From Motiliproteus sp. MSK22-1 (GTDB taxonomy: Bacteria; Pseudomonadota; Gammaproteobacteria; Pseudomonadales; Balneatricaceae), in contig NZ_MIEQ01000022.1 in NCBI RefSeq assembly GCF_001968815.1, positions 186,001-250,000 on the forward strand: 64,000 bases of DNA, read 5' to 3'. The notes beneath the pieces are model-generated. The model ran no database searches. It was given only the letters and a program-made list of their open reading frames with translations, and was not told the origin of the DNA. Numbering within the stretch: the stretch's first letter is position 1; every line of letters starts with the position of its first letter. Shown in pieces: positions 36,808-46,378 of the stretch. Position numbers and translations under genes: made by a program.

Positions 36808-39657
36808 TCATTGAGTTTTTGCTTGAGTTAATTCCCGCAAAAGCGTTTCTACTTTCGACATCCATGGCTTTTTGTTATTGGTATGCAATATCTGCTTGAG
36901 TTCGTGGATGGCTTCCTGCTGTCTTCCCAGTTCTATCAGGGTTGATGCAAGATGATACTTGATCATTGGATCACTGCTTCTTGATGAGGCTTCTCTGAGA
37001 TATTCCAGCCCTTTTTGAAGCTCACCATTTGTAACCAGAATCCACCCATATGAATCCAAAGCGACAGATGATTTCGGCGCGATTTCCAGAGCCTTTGCGG
37101 CGGTCTCCAGGGCTCTGTGGTCATTCTGCAACTGGTAGATCCTGGATAGCCGACTGTAAACAAGAGCGTCGGAACGACCTTGTGCTAACAGGGTTTCATA
37201 ATGTCTTTGAGCATTTTCAAACTGATTCATGGACAAGAATGTTCGTGCGAGATAGCGCCTGGCCTTTGCGTCATTAGGGTTTTGATCCAGCCAGAGCTGA
37301 AGCAGGTTTATCACTGAGGCCTTATCGCCCAAGTTGTACTTGGCATTAGCCATGCCAATAACCGCTGCTGAGGATGGTTCCTGATCAAAGCTTGCTTTGT
37401 AGGACAGGTAAGCTTCCGGAAAATGTTCTTTGCTGGTGGATATTTCACCTAACAGCAAATCAGCGATGGCTGTATCGTTTTCAGTCGCTTTTAACTCAAG
37501 TGCTTTAATTAATGCTGAGTCGTAGTTTTCTTCAAGTATATTGAGACGGATCTGTGCAACGCGTGCCTCTAGTAAATGGTCCGTTTTTGACAAATTGTAG
37601 AGGGTAAAACGGGCTCCTGAATAATCACCGATTTCAATCTGTAGTTTTGATATTTCCATTAACATGTCGGAAGGATATTCGTGTTGACGAGTTGCCTTAC
37701 TGAGGTTGTTTTTCGCATCTATTATCAGATTGTTCCTGATTTGTGCTTTGGCTAAAAAGAAAAGTGCCAGATTTGAATCTGGATGCTTTCTTTTGAGGTG
37801 TAAGGCTTGATTCAAAGCTTCTTTATGCTGACCAAAATATAGATAGAGCTTAATGAGTTCTGATATAGCTTTAGGAGAGGCGTTTTTCAGTCGTGCTGCT
37901 TTTTCCAACCATTCTTGTGCTTGTTTTCTGTTTGATTGCGCAAGGCTCAATTCTGCAAGGGCTGTCAATACAAGCACTGACTCTGGATGGTTATTCAGTA
38001 GTAATTTTAATCGCTGCCCGGCTTCCTCATATTTTTTCTCATAGATGTCAAGTAACGCAAGGTTGTATTCAGAGCCCTGAAATCCAGGGTATACACGGGA
38101 TGCCTTCTCAAAAGAAAGTCTGGCTTCACCATACTGATGACTGCTGAGATAGGTAGCTCCCAGCAAATTGTATAGGATTGGGTTATCAGGCTGCTTGTGA
38201 ATCAGTTCATTGGCGATGTTCTGGGCCTTTTTAATCTCGCCTTTCCTCAAAAAAACTTGTGTCAGTATTACTCCCGCCCCAATTGATTTTTGAGAGTTCG
38301 CTTGATAAGCCTTGGTTAAGTTTTCAAATCCTTGGTCGACGTACCCCATCCCAAACCTGCTGAGGCCGAGGCTAGTGTTGATGCGGGGGTTGTCCGGCAT
38401 TAATGCCGCCGCCTGTTCAAGGGTGTTCGACGCTTGAACAAATCTTTTTTTGCGGAGTAAAGCTTCACCCAGAAGATAGTAGACTTCTGCGTCATTCGGA
38501 CTACTTTTTATAATTGAGTAGAGGATATCGATGGCTTTATCCGTTTGGCCCATCGCTAGTTTTATTGTGACCAGCAATTTTCCAATTTCAGGACTGTCTG
38601 GTTGAATTGTTAAATACTGTGTGGCCAGTACACTTGCCTGCTCAAGTTCCTTTGACATGTACTTGATAATAATCGCTGCCCGCAGCAATAGCGGTTCGTT
38701 CATCAGTACGTTTGGTGGAATGCGCCCTACCTGTTCATGCATTGATTTGAGAATAAAAACAGCTCTTTCCTGATCTCCTCGACGGGCCAGGACCTGACTT
38801 AGAATCAACCCGGCATTAAGGTCATAGGGTTTATTTTCATAAGCTATTTCGATACCTGATAAAGCTTCATCCAGATTGCCAAGCTTTAGATTTACCCGAG
38901 CCCTGGCTATTTGAGTTTTATGTGATTTAGGATTGAGGGTAATTGCCTGATTAAAGTTATCCAGGGCCGCTGTGAAACTCCCCATTGCTTCATTGATATT
39001 CCCACTTTCATACCAAACCGCATAATTGTCCGGAGCTAAACTAATGGCCTGAGCGAGTTTTGTTTTTGCTTCTTGCAGGTTACCCCCCGCCGCCAGTGTT
39101 GCGCTAATGCCGAGAATAGCTTCGATATCTGCAGGCGAATTAAGCGCCGCAAAGTTAAAGCTCTCCATTGCGTTTTCTAACTGACCTAACTCCAGATAGG
39201 CTCTACCTCGTAAATTGTAAATAACACTTGCCAGGGAATCCCTTGGATTGACTGCCTGGATTGTTGTCAATAATTCTGAGTATTTTCGTTGAGATAGAAG
39301 AATATTTCCTAATAATGGCTGCACTTTCTCGGGGCTGGCACCCAAGGTAAATGCTAATTGAGCTTCTTTTTCAGCAGCCCGAATGTTCCCTGTTTTAAAA
39401 TAAATCTGTGCTATCAGAAGTCTTGAAGGCAGATGCTCAGGGTTATCTTTGAGGGCGTTCTTGAGGTGGATCTTGGCTTCGTCATAGCGTTTCAGGTTGT
39501 ATTGAAGCACCGCATTTTCATAATTGTTGCCGGTGGAGGCTAAAGTACTGTTAGTGAAAAAAGATAGTGTGCTAATGCTACATATAGCAACTAGTATTAA
39601 GAGGCTTTGAGTCGAAAGTTTTAGTTTTTTCACCGAGCTACCGAATCTCTTAAGCAA
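36808..39657 (-). CDS. prsT: TPR protein of the PEP-CTERM system, PrsT-like
   Basis: The 949-residue protein begins with a signal-anchor-like segment (LSTQSLLILVAICSISTLSFF). It then has a chain of roughly twenty TPR units, e.g. NYENAVLQYNLKRYDEAKIHLKNALKDNPEHLPSRLLIAQIYFKTGN and ALVYSRLSRIYQLQNDHRALETAAKALEIAPKSSVALDSYGWILVTNGELQKGLEYLREA. Length, architecture and the neighbouring PEP-CTERM-like gene match the XrtA/PEP-CTERM PrsT family. The start is a TTG with a poor ribosome site; a GTG eight codons downstream is possible. It probably acts in periplasmic or envelope export of exopolysaccharide-linked proteins. Confidence 0.8.
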   Translation of the reverse strand: MLKRFGSSVKKLKLSTQSLLILVAICSISTLSFFTNSTLASTGNNYENAVLQYNLKRYDEAKIHLKNALKDNPEHLPSRLLIAQIYFKTGNIRAAEKEAQLAFTLGASPEKVQPLLGNILLSQRKYSELLTTIQAVNPRDSLASVIYNLRGRAYLELGQLENAMESFNFAALNSPADIEAILGISATLAAGGNLQEAKTKLAQAISLAPDNYAVWYESGNINEAMGSFTAALDNFNQAITLNPKSHKTQIARARVNLKLGNLDEALSGIEIAYENKPYDLNAGLILSQVLARRGDQERAVFILKSMHEQVGRIPPNVLMNEPLLLRAAIIIKYMSKELEQASVLATQYLTIQPDSPEIGKLLVTIKLAMGQTDKAIDILYSIIKSSPNDAEVYYLLGEALLRKKRFVQASNTLEQAAALMPDNPRINTSLGLSRFGMGYVDQGFENLTKAYQANSQKSIGAGVILTQVFLRKGEIKKAQNIANELIHKQPDNPILYNLLGATYLSSHQYGEARLSFEKASRVYPGFQGSEYNLALLDIYEKKYEEAGQRLKLLLNNHPESVLVLTALAELSLAQSNRKQAQEWLEKAARLKNASPKAISELIKLYLYFGQHKEALNQALHLKRKHPDSNLALFFLAKAQIRNNLIIDAKNNLSKATRQHEYPSDMLMEISKLQIEIGDYSGARFTLYNLSKTDHLLEARVAQIRLNILEENYDSALIKALELKATENDTAIADLLLGEISTSKEHFPEAYLSYKASFDQEPSSAAVIGMANAKYNLGDKASVINLLQLWLDQNPNDAKARRYLARTFLSMNQFENAQRHYETLLAQGRSDALVYSRLSRIYQLQNDHRALETAAKALEIAPKSSVALDSYGWILVTNGELQKGLEYLREASSRSSDPMIKYHLASTLIELGRQQEAIHELKQILHTNNKKPWMSKVETLLRELTQAKTQ

Positions 39658-39771
39658 CCGTAATTGATGACAGTTGTTATTAATGATAGTCGTTAATGAT
39701 TATTGTAGTTTAGGTTCCTTAGGTGATTGGTTGTTTGCTGTGACTCCCAGACAAAATTGAAGATGCATAAA

Positions 39772-39796
39772 AAAAACCGGCGATCTGCCGGTTTTT
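39772..39796. terminator. Bidirectional rho-independent terminator
   Basis: AAAAACCGGC / GCCGGTTTTT forms a perfect 10-bp stem with a 5-base GATCT loop, with a poly-T run on both strands. It lies 14 bp after the stop of the PEP-CTERM-like gene and separates it from prsT. Confidence 0.9.
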
Positions 39797-39809
39797 CTTA
39801 AATGTTGTT

Positions 39810-40871
39810 TCAGTGTGTCTGGTATCTGATAAGCCCTGCTAATCCAAGTACCAACAACATAGCGGTAGCGGGTATGGGAACGGGTATGTCTCCACCAGAT
39901 GTATTTTCACCTAATACGGCAGCCCACTCCTCAAACCCGGATTCGGCAAAACCGTCGGTATTTGGATCAACATCGGTATTGGCTTCTCCAAAAGTGGTTA
40001 CCAAATGAAGATACATGCCCCCAGAGTCGATGGCATTGGTGAATAAACTGGTTGGCAATTCAAACAGGTAGTCTTCATCACCACTGCCGTTAGAGCTGGC
40101 ACGACTATCCAATATCAGCCCTCCAAATCCATCATCCTGCTTAGGAGCACCGTTACCGGCTGTACCATCATTATCGCGGTCACCACCAAAACGATCAAAA
40201 TCCATATCGTAGACTAGCCCAGCCCAAGACGAGTCGGCAAAGGTGCTCATTCCTGAGTCATCGGTCGGCGTTGTTTTGTCTTCATCAGGACGGTATTGCT
40301 CAAGAATACCATTCGTCGATAAATGGACTTCAAATTCATCCAGACGAATTAGGGACTTATTTCCACCGGGTTCATTAATATCCAAGACTATCTGATACTT
40401 CCCGTCGACAATCATTAGATCGCTAAGCAATACAGCGTTGTTAAAATCATCACCATTGCCTGCCGTCGTATCTTTGGCGCCATTTACATAAAAACTATCA
40501 TCCTGTAGAAAGGTTGGATCGACTGTCGTACCCCCATTAAATCCACCGTCCGTATTGTAGGCAGTTTCTGTAGTGATATTGGCGTTGTCATTTTGTAAGC
40601 GAAGAAAAGTATCACGATTACCGGACCCCGCTCCTTTTTCAGCAAAGACACTGATGGTCATATCCAAACTGGAGTCGCACCCGGAAATACCACAGAGGCT
40701 GACCGAAGTTTCACTACTGTTAACCCCCGTCGCTCCCGGATAAAGCTCAAAGTATGGCACATCGTCGATGATGGCTTTTGCATCAAGGCTGATAACAAGT
40801 GCTACGGGTACAAGAGCTTTTACAAGCATGGAACGGAGTGGGAAGGTTGTGCTGTTGGTGATATTTATCAT
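39810..40871 (-). CDS. Secreted protein with a PEP-CTERM-like sorting tail
   Basis: The start at 40871 is preferred because AAGAAGG lies eight bases upstream. The about 353-residue protein has a signal peptide (MLVKALVPVALVISLDAKA region) and a Gly/Asp/Asn-rich body. The C-terminus is DIPVPIPATAMLLVLGLAGLIRYQTH, which has the layout of a PEP-CTERM signal (motif, hydrophobic helix, basic end) with VPIPAT in place of VPEPAT. Known PEP-CTERM proteins are processed by exosortase at that motif. No exosortase is visible in the window. It is probably an extracellular protein of unknown role. Confidence 0.75.
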   Translation of the reverse strand: MINITNSTTFPLRSMLVKALVPVALVISLDAKAIIDDVPYFELYPGATGVNSSETSVSLCGISGCDSSLDMTISVFAEKGAGSGNRDTFLRLQNDNANITTETAYNTDGGFNGGTTVDPTFLQDDSFYVNGAKDTTAGNGDDFNNAVLLSDLMIVDGKYQIVLDINEPGGNKSLIRLDEFEVHLSTNGILEQYRPDEDKTTPTDDSGMSTFADSSWAGLVYDMDFDRFGGDRDNDGTAGNGAPKQDDGFGGLILDSRASSNGSGDEDYLFELPTSLFTNAIDSGGMYLHLVTTFGEANTDVDPNTDGFAESGFEEWAAVLGENTSGGDIPVPIPATAMLLVLGLAGLIRYQTH

Positions 40872-41318
40872 TGCATGCACCTTCTTATAACTTACTCAAC
40901 TCTCACCAGATTGATTTTCAAGTTGAGGTTAAGCTTTCTGTGAGCCGCTAGCTGACTTAGCACTATCAAGCTCATGTTTATCTGTTAAAAGCACATGCAT
41001 AAACTGTACTACGATTTTTAATATAAATTTAATCAATGAGTTATATGTTATACAAACGACTGTATTATCGAGGGTGTTAAAAAAGCTGACACTTGTGGGT
41101 GTCATTGACTGCCTTTAATTTTTTATCCAGACTGCAGTAATGTTTACAGGAAGCTAACAAGCGCTCTCAAATAGGGCGCTTTTGTTCGTAAATAGTGCGA
41201 AAAGTCAATTAGACTATTCTAATAATAAGATTATTTCCTTTCCTTTTTCTCTTTTGTTTATCTTTTAACTCGTTGAATAAAAACAGATAATATTTTTATT
41301 GGTGCTCTATTAGTCGAT
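40872..41318. other. Intergenic region before the NasA-like operon
   Basis: No gene is supported here. Two hairpins are visible: TGACAC / GTGTCA at 41087-41104, and an 8-bp stem AAGCGCTC / GGGCGCTT with one G-U pair at 41159-41181, which is followed by TTGTTC and is terminator-like. The AT-rich stretch 41220-41300 precedes the sigma-54-like element. Confidence 0.45.
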
Positions 41319-41335
41319 CTGGTGTGATTTTTGCT
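41319..41335 (+). promoter_or_regulatory. Sigma-54-like promoter of the NasA-like operon
   Basis: CTGGTGTGATTTTTGCT has the invariant GG and GC separated by exactly 10 bp and a perfect TTGCT -12 block; CAC of the -24 block is replaced by TGT. The predicted start of transcription near 41346 leaves a 35-base leader before the ATG at 41381. Confidence 0.5.
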
Positions 41336-41380
41336 AAATCAGGGTAATTAACGATTTAGCTTTATCCAGCAGGTAGATGT

Positions 41381-43570
41381 ATGTTGTTTGGTCGCAAAAA
41401 AAGGAAACCGATCTCAATTCCCCAAAAGCAGGTGACAGAGTGGAAATACTCGACCTGCAATTACTGCTCAACCGGTTGTTCCATCGAATTAGGGCTGAAT
41501 GATAAAGGAAAGGTTATTACCAGTCGTGGGCATGCCGGCGCTGATGTTAACCGAGGAAAGCTGTGTATCAAGGGGCTGCTGGAGCATGAGCTGTTTAACT
41601 CTTCCGGTCGGGGTACTCAGCCACTGATGCGTGAACGCTTTCATGAAGCCTTTGTTCCGGCCAGTTGGGACAAAGCCCTGGATCATACAGCCGATAAAAT
41701 CAAAGAAATTCAGAACCAATATGGCCGCGACTCCTTTGCTGTGGTTTCTACCGGCCAGTTGCTGACAGAAGAGTTTTATACTCTTGGTAAGTTGGTTCGA
41801 GGTTGCATCGGCACCAATAACTACGATGGCAATACGACCCTCTGTATGGCTTCTGCAGTCTCAGGCTATAAGCGCTCTTTCGGTTCTGATGGCCCTCCGG
41901 GTTGTTATGATGATTTTGAACACACAGACTGCCTGATGGCATTCGGATCCAATCTTCCAGAGCAGCATCCCATCATTTATTGGCGTTTGAAAGAAGCCCG
42001 TGAGAAGCGCAGTTTTCCGCTGATTGTAGTGGACCCCAGAGTGACGATGCTGGCCCAGTTTGCGGATATTCATTTACCCATCACCCCTGGCACTGATTGC
42101 GTGCTGATCAATGCAATGATGCACGTGATTTTCAAGGAAGGACTGGAAGATCGCACCTATCTGGAAGCGCATACCCATGGTCTGGCGGAGCTGGAAGAGC
42201 TTATCAACGATTATGATCCCATAACGGCACAGCATATTTGTGGAATCGACGAAGACACTATTCGTCATGTCGCTCGTCTTTATGCCAATGCTGGTGCTGC
42301 GATGAGTATCTGGACGATGGGTATCAATCAGAGTACTCATGGCTCCGATGGTGTTTCCAATATCAATAATCTTAATCTGGTCACCGGTAATATCGGTAAG
42401 CCCGGAGGGACTAGTCTGTCGATTACCGGGCAATGTAATGCGATGGGGACGCGCGAATGGTCATCATGTTCCGGTCTGCCTGGATATCGCCTGTTAGAAA
42501 ATCCACAACACCGACAGGAAGTTGCCGATTATTGGGGGATTGATCAGGCATTTTTTCCCGAAAAGCGAGGTCTGGCTGAAACGGATATCTTCCCGGCTAT
42601 CGAAACCGGCCAGATCAAAGGATTGTGGCTGGTTGCAACCAACCCCATGACTTCAATGCCAAATACTTCTCGTATTCGTAAAACCCTGGAAAAGCTTGAA
42701 TTTCTGGTGGTACAGGATAGCTATCAGGATGTGGAGACAAATCAGTATGCCCATGTCTATTTCCCCGCTTCGGTATGGGCTGAAAAAGAGGGCTGTCATA
42801 CCAATACGGAACGTAGGGTAAATCTGACTCGTAATGCATTACCTCCGTATGCTGAATCAAAATCGGATTTCTGGATCTTTAATCAGCTGGCAAAGCGGTT
42901 TGAAAACGGCCATGTTATCAGTTTTCCTGAAACCGCCGAAGAAGCCTTTAATGAGATGCGAGAGCTGTCCAAAGGTGATGGTCGTATTCTTGATATTTCC
43001 GGTATGACTTACGACAAGCTTGAAGAAGCCAAGGGTATTCAGTGGCCTTTTCGGGAAGGTCAAATGGGCCTGAAGGGACATTCACGCCTCTATACTGATG
43101 GACAATTTCAGACGCCTGACGGTAAAGCCAATCTTATCTGTGTGGACTTTGTCGATAATAACGAACGTCCTGATGAGCACTATCCGTTCTGGATGAACAG
43201 CGGCAGGGTGGTGGAGCATTTTCATACCCGAACCCGCACTGGAAAAATTGGTAACTGTAATAAGTTCAGCCCGACTCCGTATATGGAAATGAATCCAGAT
43301 GCTGCCGAGGCTTTGGGTATCGAGCACCAAAGCTACATTAGGCTGGCTTCCCGCCGGGGTGATGCCGTTGTGATGGTGCAGTTAACGCAACGAGTCCCTC
43401 GGGATATGGTGTTTATTCCCTTTCATTTTCACGACTGTGTCAATCGATTAACGCTCGGATTACTGGACCCTTATTCCCGTCAGCCCGCATTTAAACAGTG
43501 TGCGGTTCGGGTTGAGCCTGTCGATCAGTTGGAAGCTGCCCGCCTGAATGCTGAGCGCCGTGCATTCTGA
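41381..43570 (+). CDS. NasA/NapA-like molybdopterin nitrate reductase, catalytic subunit
   Basis: The 729-residue protein has an N-terminal 4Fe-4S site (Cys26, 29, 33, 62: CNYCSTGC and KLCIKG). It has the NapA/NasA-type signature NYDGNTTLCMASAVSGYKRSFGSDGPPGCYDDFEHTDCLMAFGSN, with Cys155 as the expected molybdenum ligand. The C-terminal SGRVVEHFHTRTRTGKIGN and MEMNPDAAEALGI blocks fit bis-MGD binding. There is no Tat signal, so it is cytoplasmic as in assimilatory enzymes. The following gene encodes a DmsB-DmsC-like fusion, an unusual partner. Nitrate is the most likely substrate, judged by family and by the nirBD cluster 8 kb away; another oxidoreductase activity is not excluded. Confidence 0.82.
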   Translation: MLFGRKKRKPISIPQKQVTEWKYSTCNYCSTGCSIELGLNDKGKVITSRGHAGADVNRGKLCIKGLLEHELFNSSGRGTQPLMRERFHEAFVPASWDKALDHTADKIKEIQNQYGRDSFAVVSTGQLLTEEFYTLGKLVRGCIGTNNYDGNTTLCMASAVSGYKRSFGSDGPPGCYDDFEHTDCLMAFGSNLPEQHPIIYWRLKEAREKRSFPLIVVDPRVTMLAQFADIHLPITPGTDCVLINAMMHVIFKEGLEDRTYLEAHTHGLAELEELINDYDPITAQHICGIDEDTIRHVARLYANAGAAMSIWTMGINQSTHGSDGVSNINNLNLVTGNIGKPGGTSLSITGQCNAMGTREWSSCSGLPGYRLLENPQHRQEVADYWGIDQAFFPEKRGLAETDIFPAIETGQIKGLWLVATNPMTSMPNTSRIRKTLEKLEFLVVQDSYQDVETNQYAHVYFPASVWAEKEGCHTNTERRVNLTRNALPPYAESKSDFWIFNQLAKRFENGHVISFPETAEEAFNEMRELSKGDGRILDISGMTYDKLEEAKGIQWPFREGQMGLKGHSRLYTDGQFQTPDGKANLICVDFVDNNERPDEHYPFWMNSGRVVEHFHTRTRTGKIGNCNKFSPTPYMEMNPDAAEALGIEHQSYIRLASRRGDAVVMVQLTQRVPRDMVFIPFHFHDCVNRLTLGLLDPYSRQPAFKQCAVRVEPVDQLEAARLNAERRAF

Positions 43571-43638
43571 TTATTTGAACGCTATTGCTGAAGCCAATCA
43601 AAGCCTGCTAGCCAGATTGTTAGAAAGAGGGTGTTGTC

Positions 43639-45627
43639 ATGAGCACACTAGATACAAAAATTCACAATAAGTACGAAGGTATTCCTGGCGACGATCTTGG
43701 GACTGCTTATAAGGGTGTAGCCCTAGAGAAATCGGGCGCCAAAGGGAGTGTTGGTCTCTGGGAGGTGCGTACTGAAGAGCGCCCCTATGCTTTTCTGCGC
43801 GATGTGGAAGCGAAAGAAACCAATACCTATGGACAGAAGATTGATCTACTGGACCTGACCGATCATCAGCTACCGGAAGGTCGCTCGATGTATATCAACG
43901 AAAATCCGGCAGTGGGTGAAAATCCCAACCGGAACAAGCAGCACGGCTTTTTCTTTACCGCTGATAACTGTATCGGCTGCCATGCCTGCGAAGCGGCCTG
44001 TAGTGAGAAGAATGAGAATCCAGCTCATCTGGCGTTCCGCTCCGTGGGGTACGTTGAAGGGGGAAGTTATCCTGACTACAAGCGCATGAATATTTCCATG
44101 GCCTGCAATCATTGTGACGATCCGGTATGCCTGAAAGGCTGCCCGACCCGAGCCTATACCAAGCATGTGGAGTACGGTGCAGTATTACAGGATCCGGAAA
44201 CCTGCTTCGGGTGTGGCTATTGTACCTGGGTGTGTCCGTACAATGCCCCTCAGTTAGATCCAATCAAAGGGCAGGTTTCCAAGTGCAATATGTGTGTTGA
44301 CCGGCTTGAAGAGGGGCTTAAACCCGCCTGCGTATCTGCCTGTGTCGGTAACGCGCTGGATTTTGGTGTGATTGAAGATATTCCTGAAAATCGTGAGCAA
44401 GCCAAATGCTCCATTCCTGGATTCCCAAGTCCTGAAATCACTCACCCCAACATTCGTTTTCAGCAAACCCGTTCTATGCCGGAAGAGATGACTCGTACCG
44501 ACTCCATGCCAGTAAAATATCATCGGGATGAAGAGGGTAATTACCAGCCTGTTGTTGATCGAAATAAGAAGCTTGATCAGAAAAAAGGTAAGGCTAAGCA
44601 CTGGAATCTTACTCGTCTCAGTTCGCGGGAGAATCCATTGGTCCTGTTTACCTTGTCTGCTCAGACGGCAATAGGTGCTTATGGCTTAGCCTTCCTGGGA
44701 GCAGAAATGGGCATTGACAGCCTGCTTAGGTTTCAGGCCAGTGTTATGTACGTTCCTTTGATGATGCTGTGCTTTGGTCTCGTCGGGTTTGGTTTGTTTA
44801 TGTCCACGATGCACCTTGGCAAGCCTCATCGCTTTTATCGGGGCTTTAACAACTTACGACATTCTCCTGTCTGTCGGGAAGGTTTGGGAATCGCTGTATT
44901 TATGGGGGCTTTGGGCTTGCACATTGTTTTTTCGTTACCGGATAACCGTCTGTTTACAACAGTATTCGGAGCGGGGCTGGGAAGCTTTGGTGCTACTGCT
45001 GCGTTCTTTGGTTATCTGGCGATTCCAGCCGGCCTGATAGGTCTTTATTACATGAATCGCTGTTACCGTATTAAAGCGCGTCCGTTTTGGAATCATTGGC
45101 AGGTGGCTGCTTCGTTCTTCGGTAATATGTTGTCTTTGGGGGCTTTTATTGGCGGTCTGGTTATCGCAATTACCCTGGCACTCAGTGGAGAAGAGTACCT
45201 GTCGGTAGTCGTTGTGGCAGGATCAATATTGGTATCAGGAATGGCTGTCGAAGCAATTGGTCTGTTTTTTCATAACCGGGCAATGAATCGGGAGAGTCAT
45301 GAAGGAGCGGCATCACACTATATTCAGTGTACCACCTTCGGTAAGACTTATTACTTGCGCAATTGTCTGCTTGGCCTGAACCTGATTGTTGCGAGTAGTT
45401 TACTCTTGACTGGTGTTGACAGTGTCCTTGTTTTGCTGGCGTGGTGTTTGATCGGGTTGACTCAACTGCTCAGCAGTACCATCGGACGTGCCCTGTTTTA
45501 TGTCCTTGTCATTCCGACCACGATGCCGGGAGCATTTTTCTGGAAGAACAAAGGCTTTGAGGCCCATGCCCGGGATATAGGATTGGCTGATATGCCACAA
45601 GTCGGGGTTGTTCCAGATGGTCACTAG
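43639..45627 (+). CDS. DmsB-DmsC-like fusion: Fe-S subunit plus membrane anchor
   Basis: The 662-residue protein follows GAGGG. Residues about 105-250 hold four 4Fe-4S motifs: CIGCHACEAACSEKN, CNHCDDPVCLKGCP, CFGCGYCTWVCPYNAP, and CNMCVDRLEEGLKPACVSACVG. After a linker (about 255-330), residues about 335-650 have eight hydrophobic helices (LFTLSAQTAIGAYGLAFLGAE onwards), typical of a DmsC/YnfH anchor. The gene is 68 bp after the catalytic subunit. It should pass electrons from membrane quinol to the cytoplasmic molybdoenzyme. The fusion of B and C subunits in one chain is notable. Confidence 0.85.
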   Translation: MSTLDTKIHNKYEGIPGDDLGTAYKGVALEKSGAKGSVGLWEVRTEERPYAFLRDVEAKETNTYGQKIDLLDLTDHQLPEGRSMYINENPAVGENPNRNKQHGFFFTADNCIGCHACEAACSEKNENPAHLAFRSVGYVEGGSYPDYKRMNISMACNHCDDPVCLKGCPTRAYTKHVEYGAVLQDPETCFGCGYCTWVCPYNAPQLDPIKGQVSKCNMCVDRLEEGLKPACVSACVGNALDFGVIEDIPENREQAKCSIPGFPSPEITHPNIRFQQTRSMPEEMTRTDSMPVKYHRDEEGNYQPVVDRNKKLDQKKGKAKHWNLTRLSSRENPLVLFTLSAQTAIGAYGLAFLGAEMGIDSLLRFQASVMYVPLMMLCFGLVGFGLFMSTMHLGKPHRFYRGFNNLRHSPVCREGLGIAVFMGALGLHIVFSLPDNRLFTTVFGAGLGSFGATAAFFGYLAIPAGLIGLYYMNRCYRIKARPFWNHWQVAASFFGNMLSLGAFIGGLVIAITLALSGEEYLSVVVVAGSILVSGMAVEAIGLFFHNRAMNRESHEGAASHYIQCTTFGKTYYLRNCLLGLNLIVASSLLLTGVDSVLVLLAWCLIGLTQLLSSTIGRALFYVLVIPTTMPGAFFWKNKGFEAHARDIGLADMPQVGVVPDGH

Positions 45628-45683
45628 ATGATTGTTTATGGGGATACTCAGGGAGCGGTGTCAGGCTGGCGGCGCGCTCTGGG

Positions 45684-45711
45684 CAGAGGTCATTGTTTGC
45701 CCCTCTGTTTT
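45684..45711 (+). terminator. Probable terminator of the NasA-like operon
   Basis: CAGAGG / CCTCTG forms a 6-bp stem with a 12-base loop, followed by TTTTG, 57 bp past the stop of the membrane subunit gene. Confidence 0.5.
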
Positions 45712-45760
45712 GAAAGAAGGCACTATTCTTTTTGGTCAATAAATCCAATGCAGCGCTGTT

Positions 45761-46165
45761 ATGACTTTAAATGATCTGATCAACAAAACCTGTCTAATCG
45801 GTCTGACCTACTTCGATAGCAGCGGACGGGTGCTCAAACAATCACAGCTTTGTGGCACTGTGCTGAGCGCGGATGCAGAGGTTGGGATATCCGTTCGGCT
45901 TAAAACTCCAAACTCATCCAGAGTGGCTGAAAGTGGGCTTGCTGACGAACCTCCTGTATTTATCATTCCAGCAGATTTATCGCCTTGGTTTAATGCACCG
46001 GCTGGCACTTATCGAGGGTCTGATAACGAGATCAGTAGTATTAATCCCGATTTTTTGGTGACCTGGGATATTCATCAGACCAGGGAATCCGCAGATGAAG
46101 GTCAGCATCAATGGTGGCAGTGGATCCCTCGGACATCAGCTCCTCAGGTTAGGGAACACGAATAA
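45761..46165 (+). CDS. Hypothetical protein
   Basis: The 134-residue protein (MTLNDLINKTCLIGLTYFDSSGRVLKQSQLCGTVLSAD at the start, then a segment with PAGTYRG and WDIHQT) has no signal peptide and no family I recognise beyond resemblance to small conserved proteins. The ribosome site is poor, so the start is tentative. It is separated from the molybdoenzyme operon by a terminator-like hairpin. Confidence 0.6.
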   Translation: MTLNDLINKTCLIGLTYFDSSGRVLKQSQLCGTVLSADAEVGISVRLKTPNSSRVAESGLADEPPVFIIPADLSPWFNAPAGTYRGSDNEISSINPDFLVTWDIHQTRESADEGQHQWWQWIPRTSAPQVREHE

Positions 46166-46378
46166 GTCCCTTATGTTCTCAGCGAGTCCTGGAATGGCTC
46201 GGTGCGCCAAAGGCAGCGCAGTGGAATGACCGGGCCTTTCCAAGCTGTCTGACAAAACATATGGACATTCCAGGGATCTGACGGCAACGATTTATTCTAG
46301 CTATTGATTGGGGTATTGTTTATTGCCCTGACGTATAATTAAGAGCCCTGATATATAGTCAAGTGTTGCGGAGATGCC

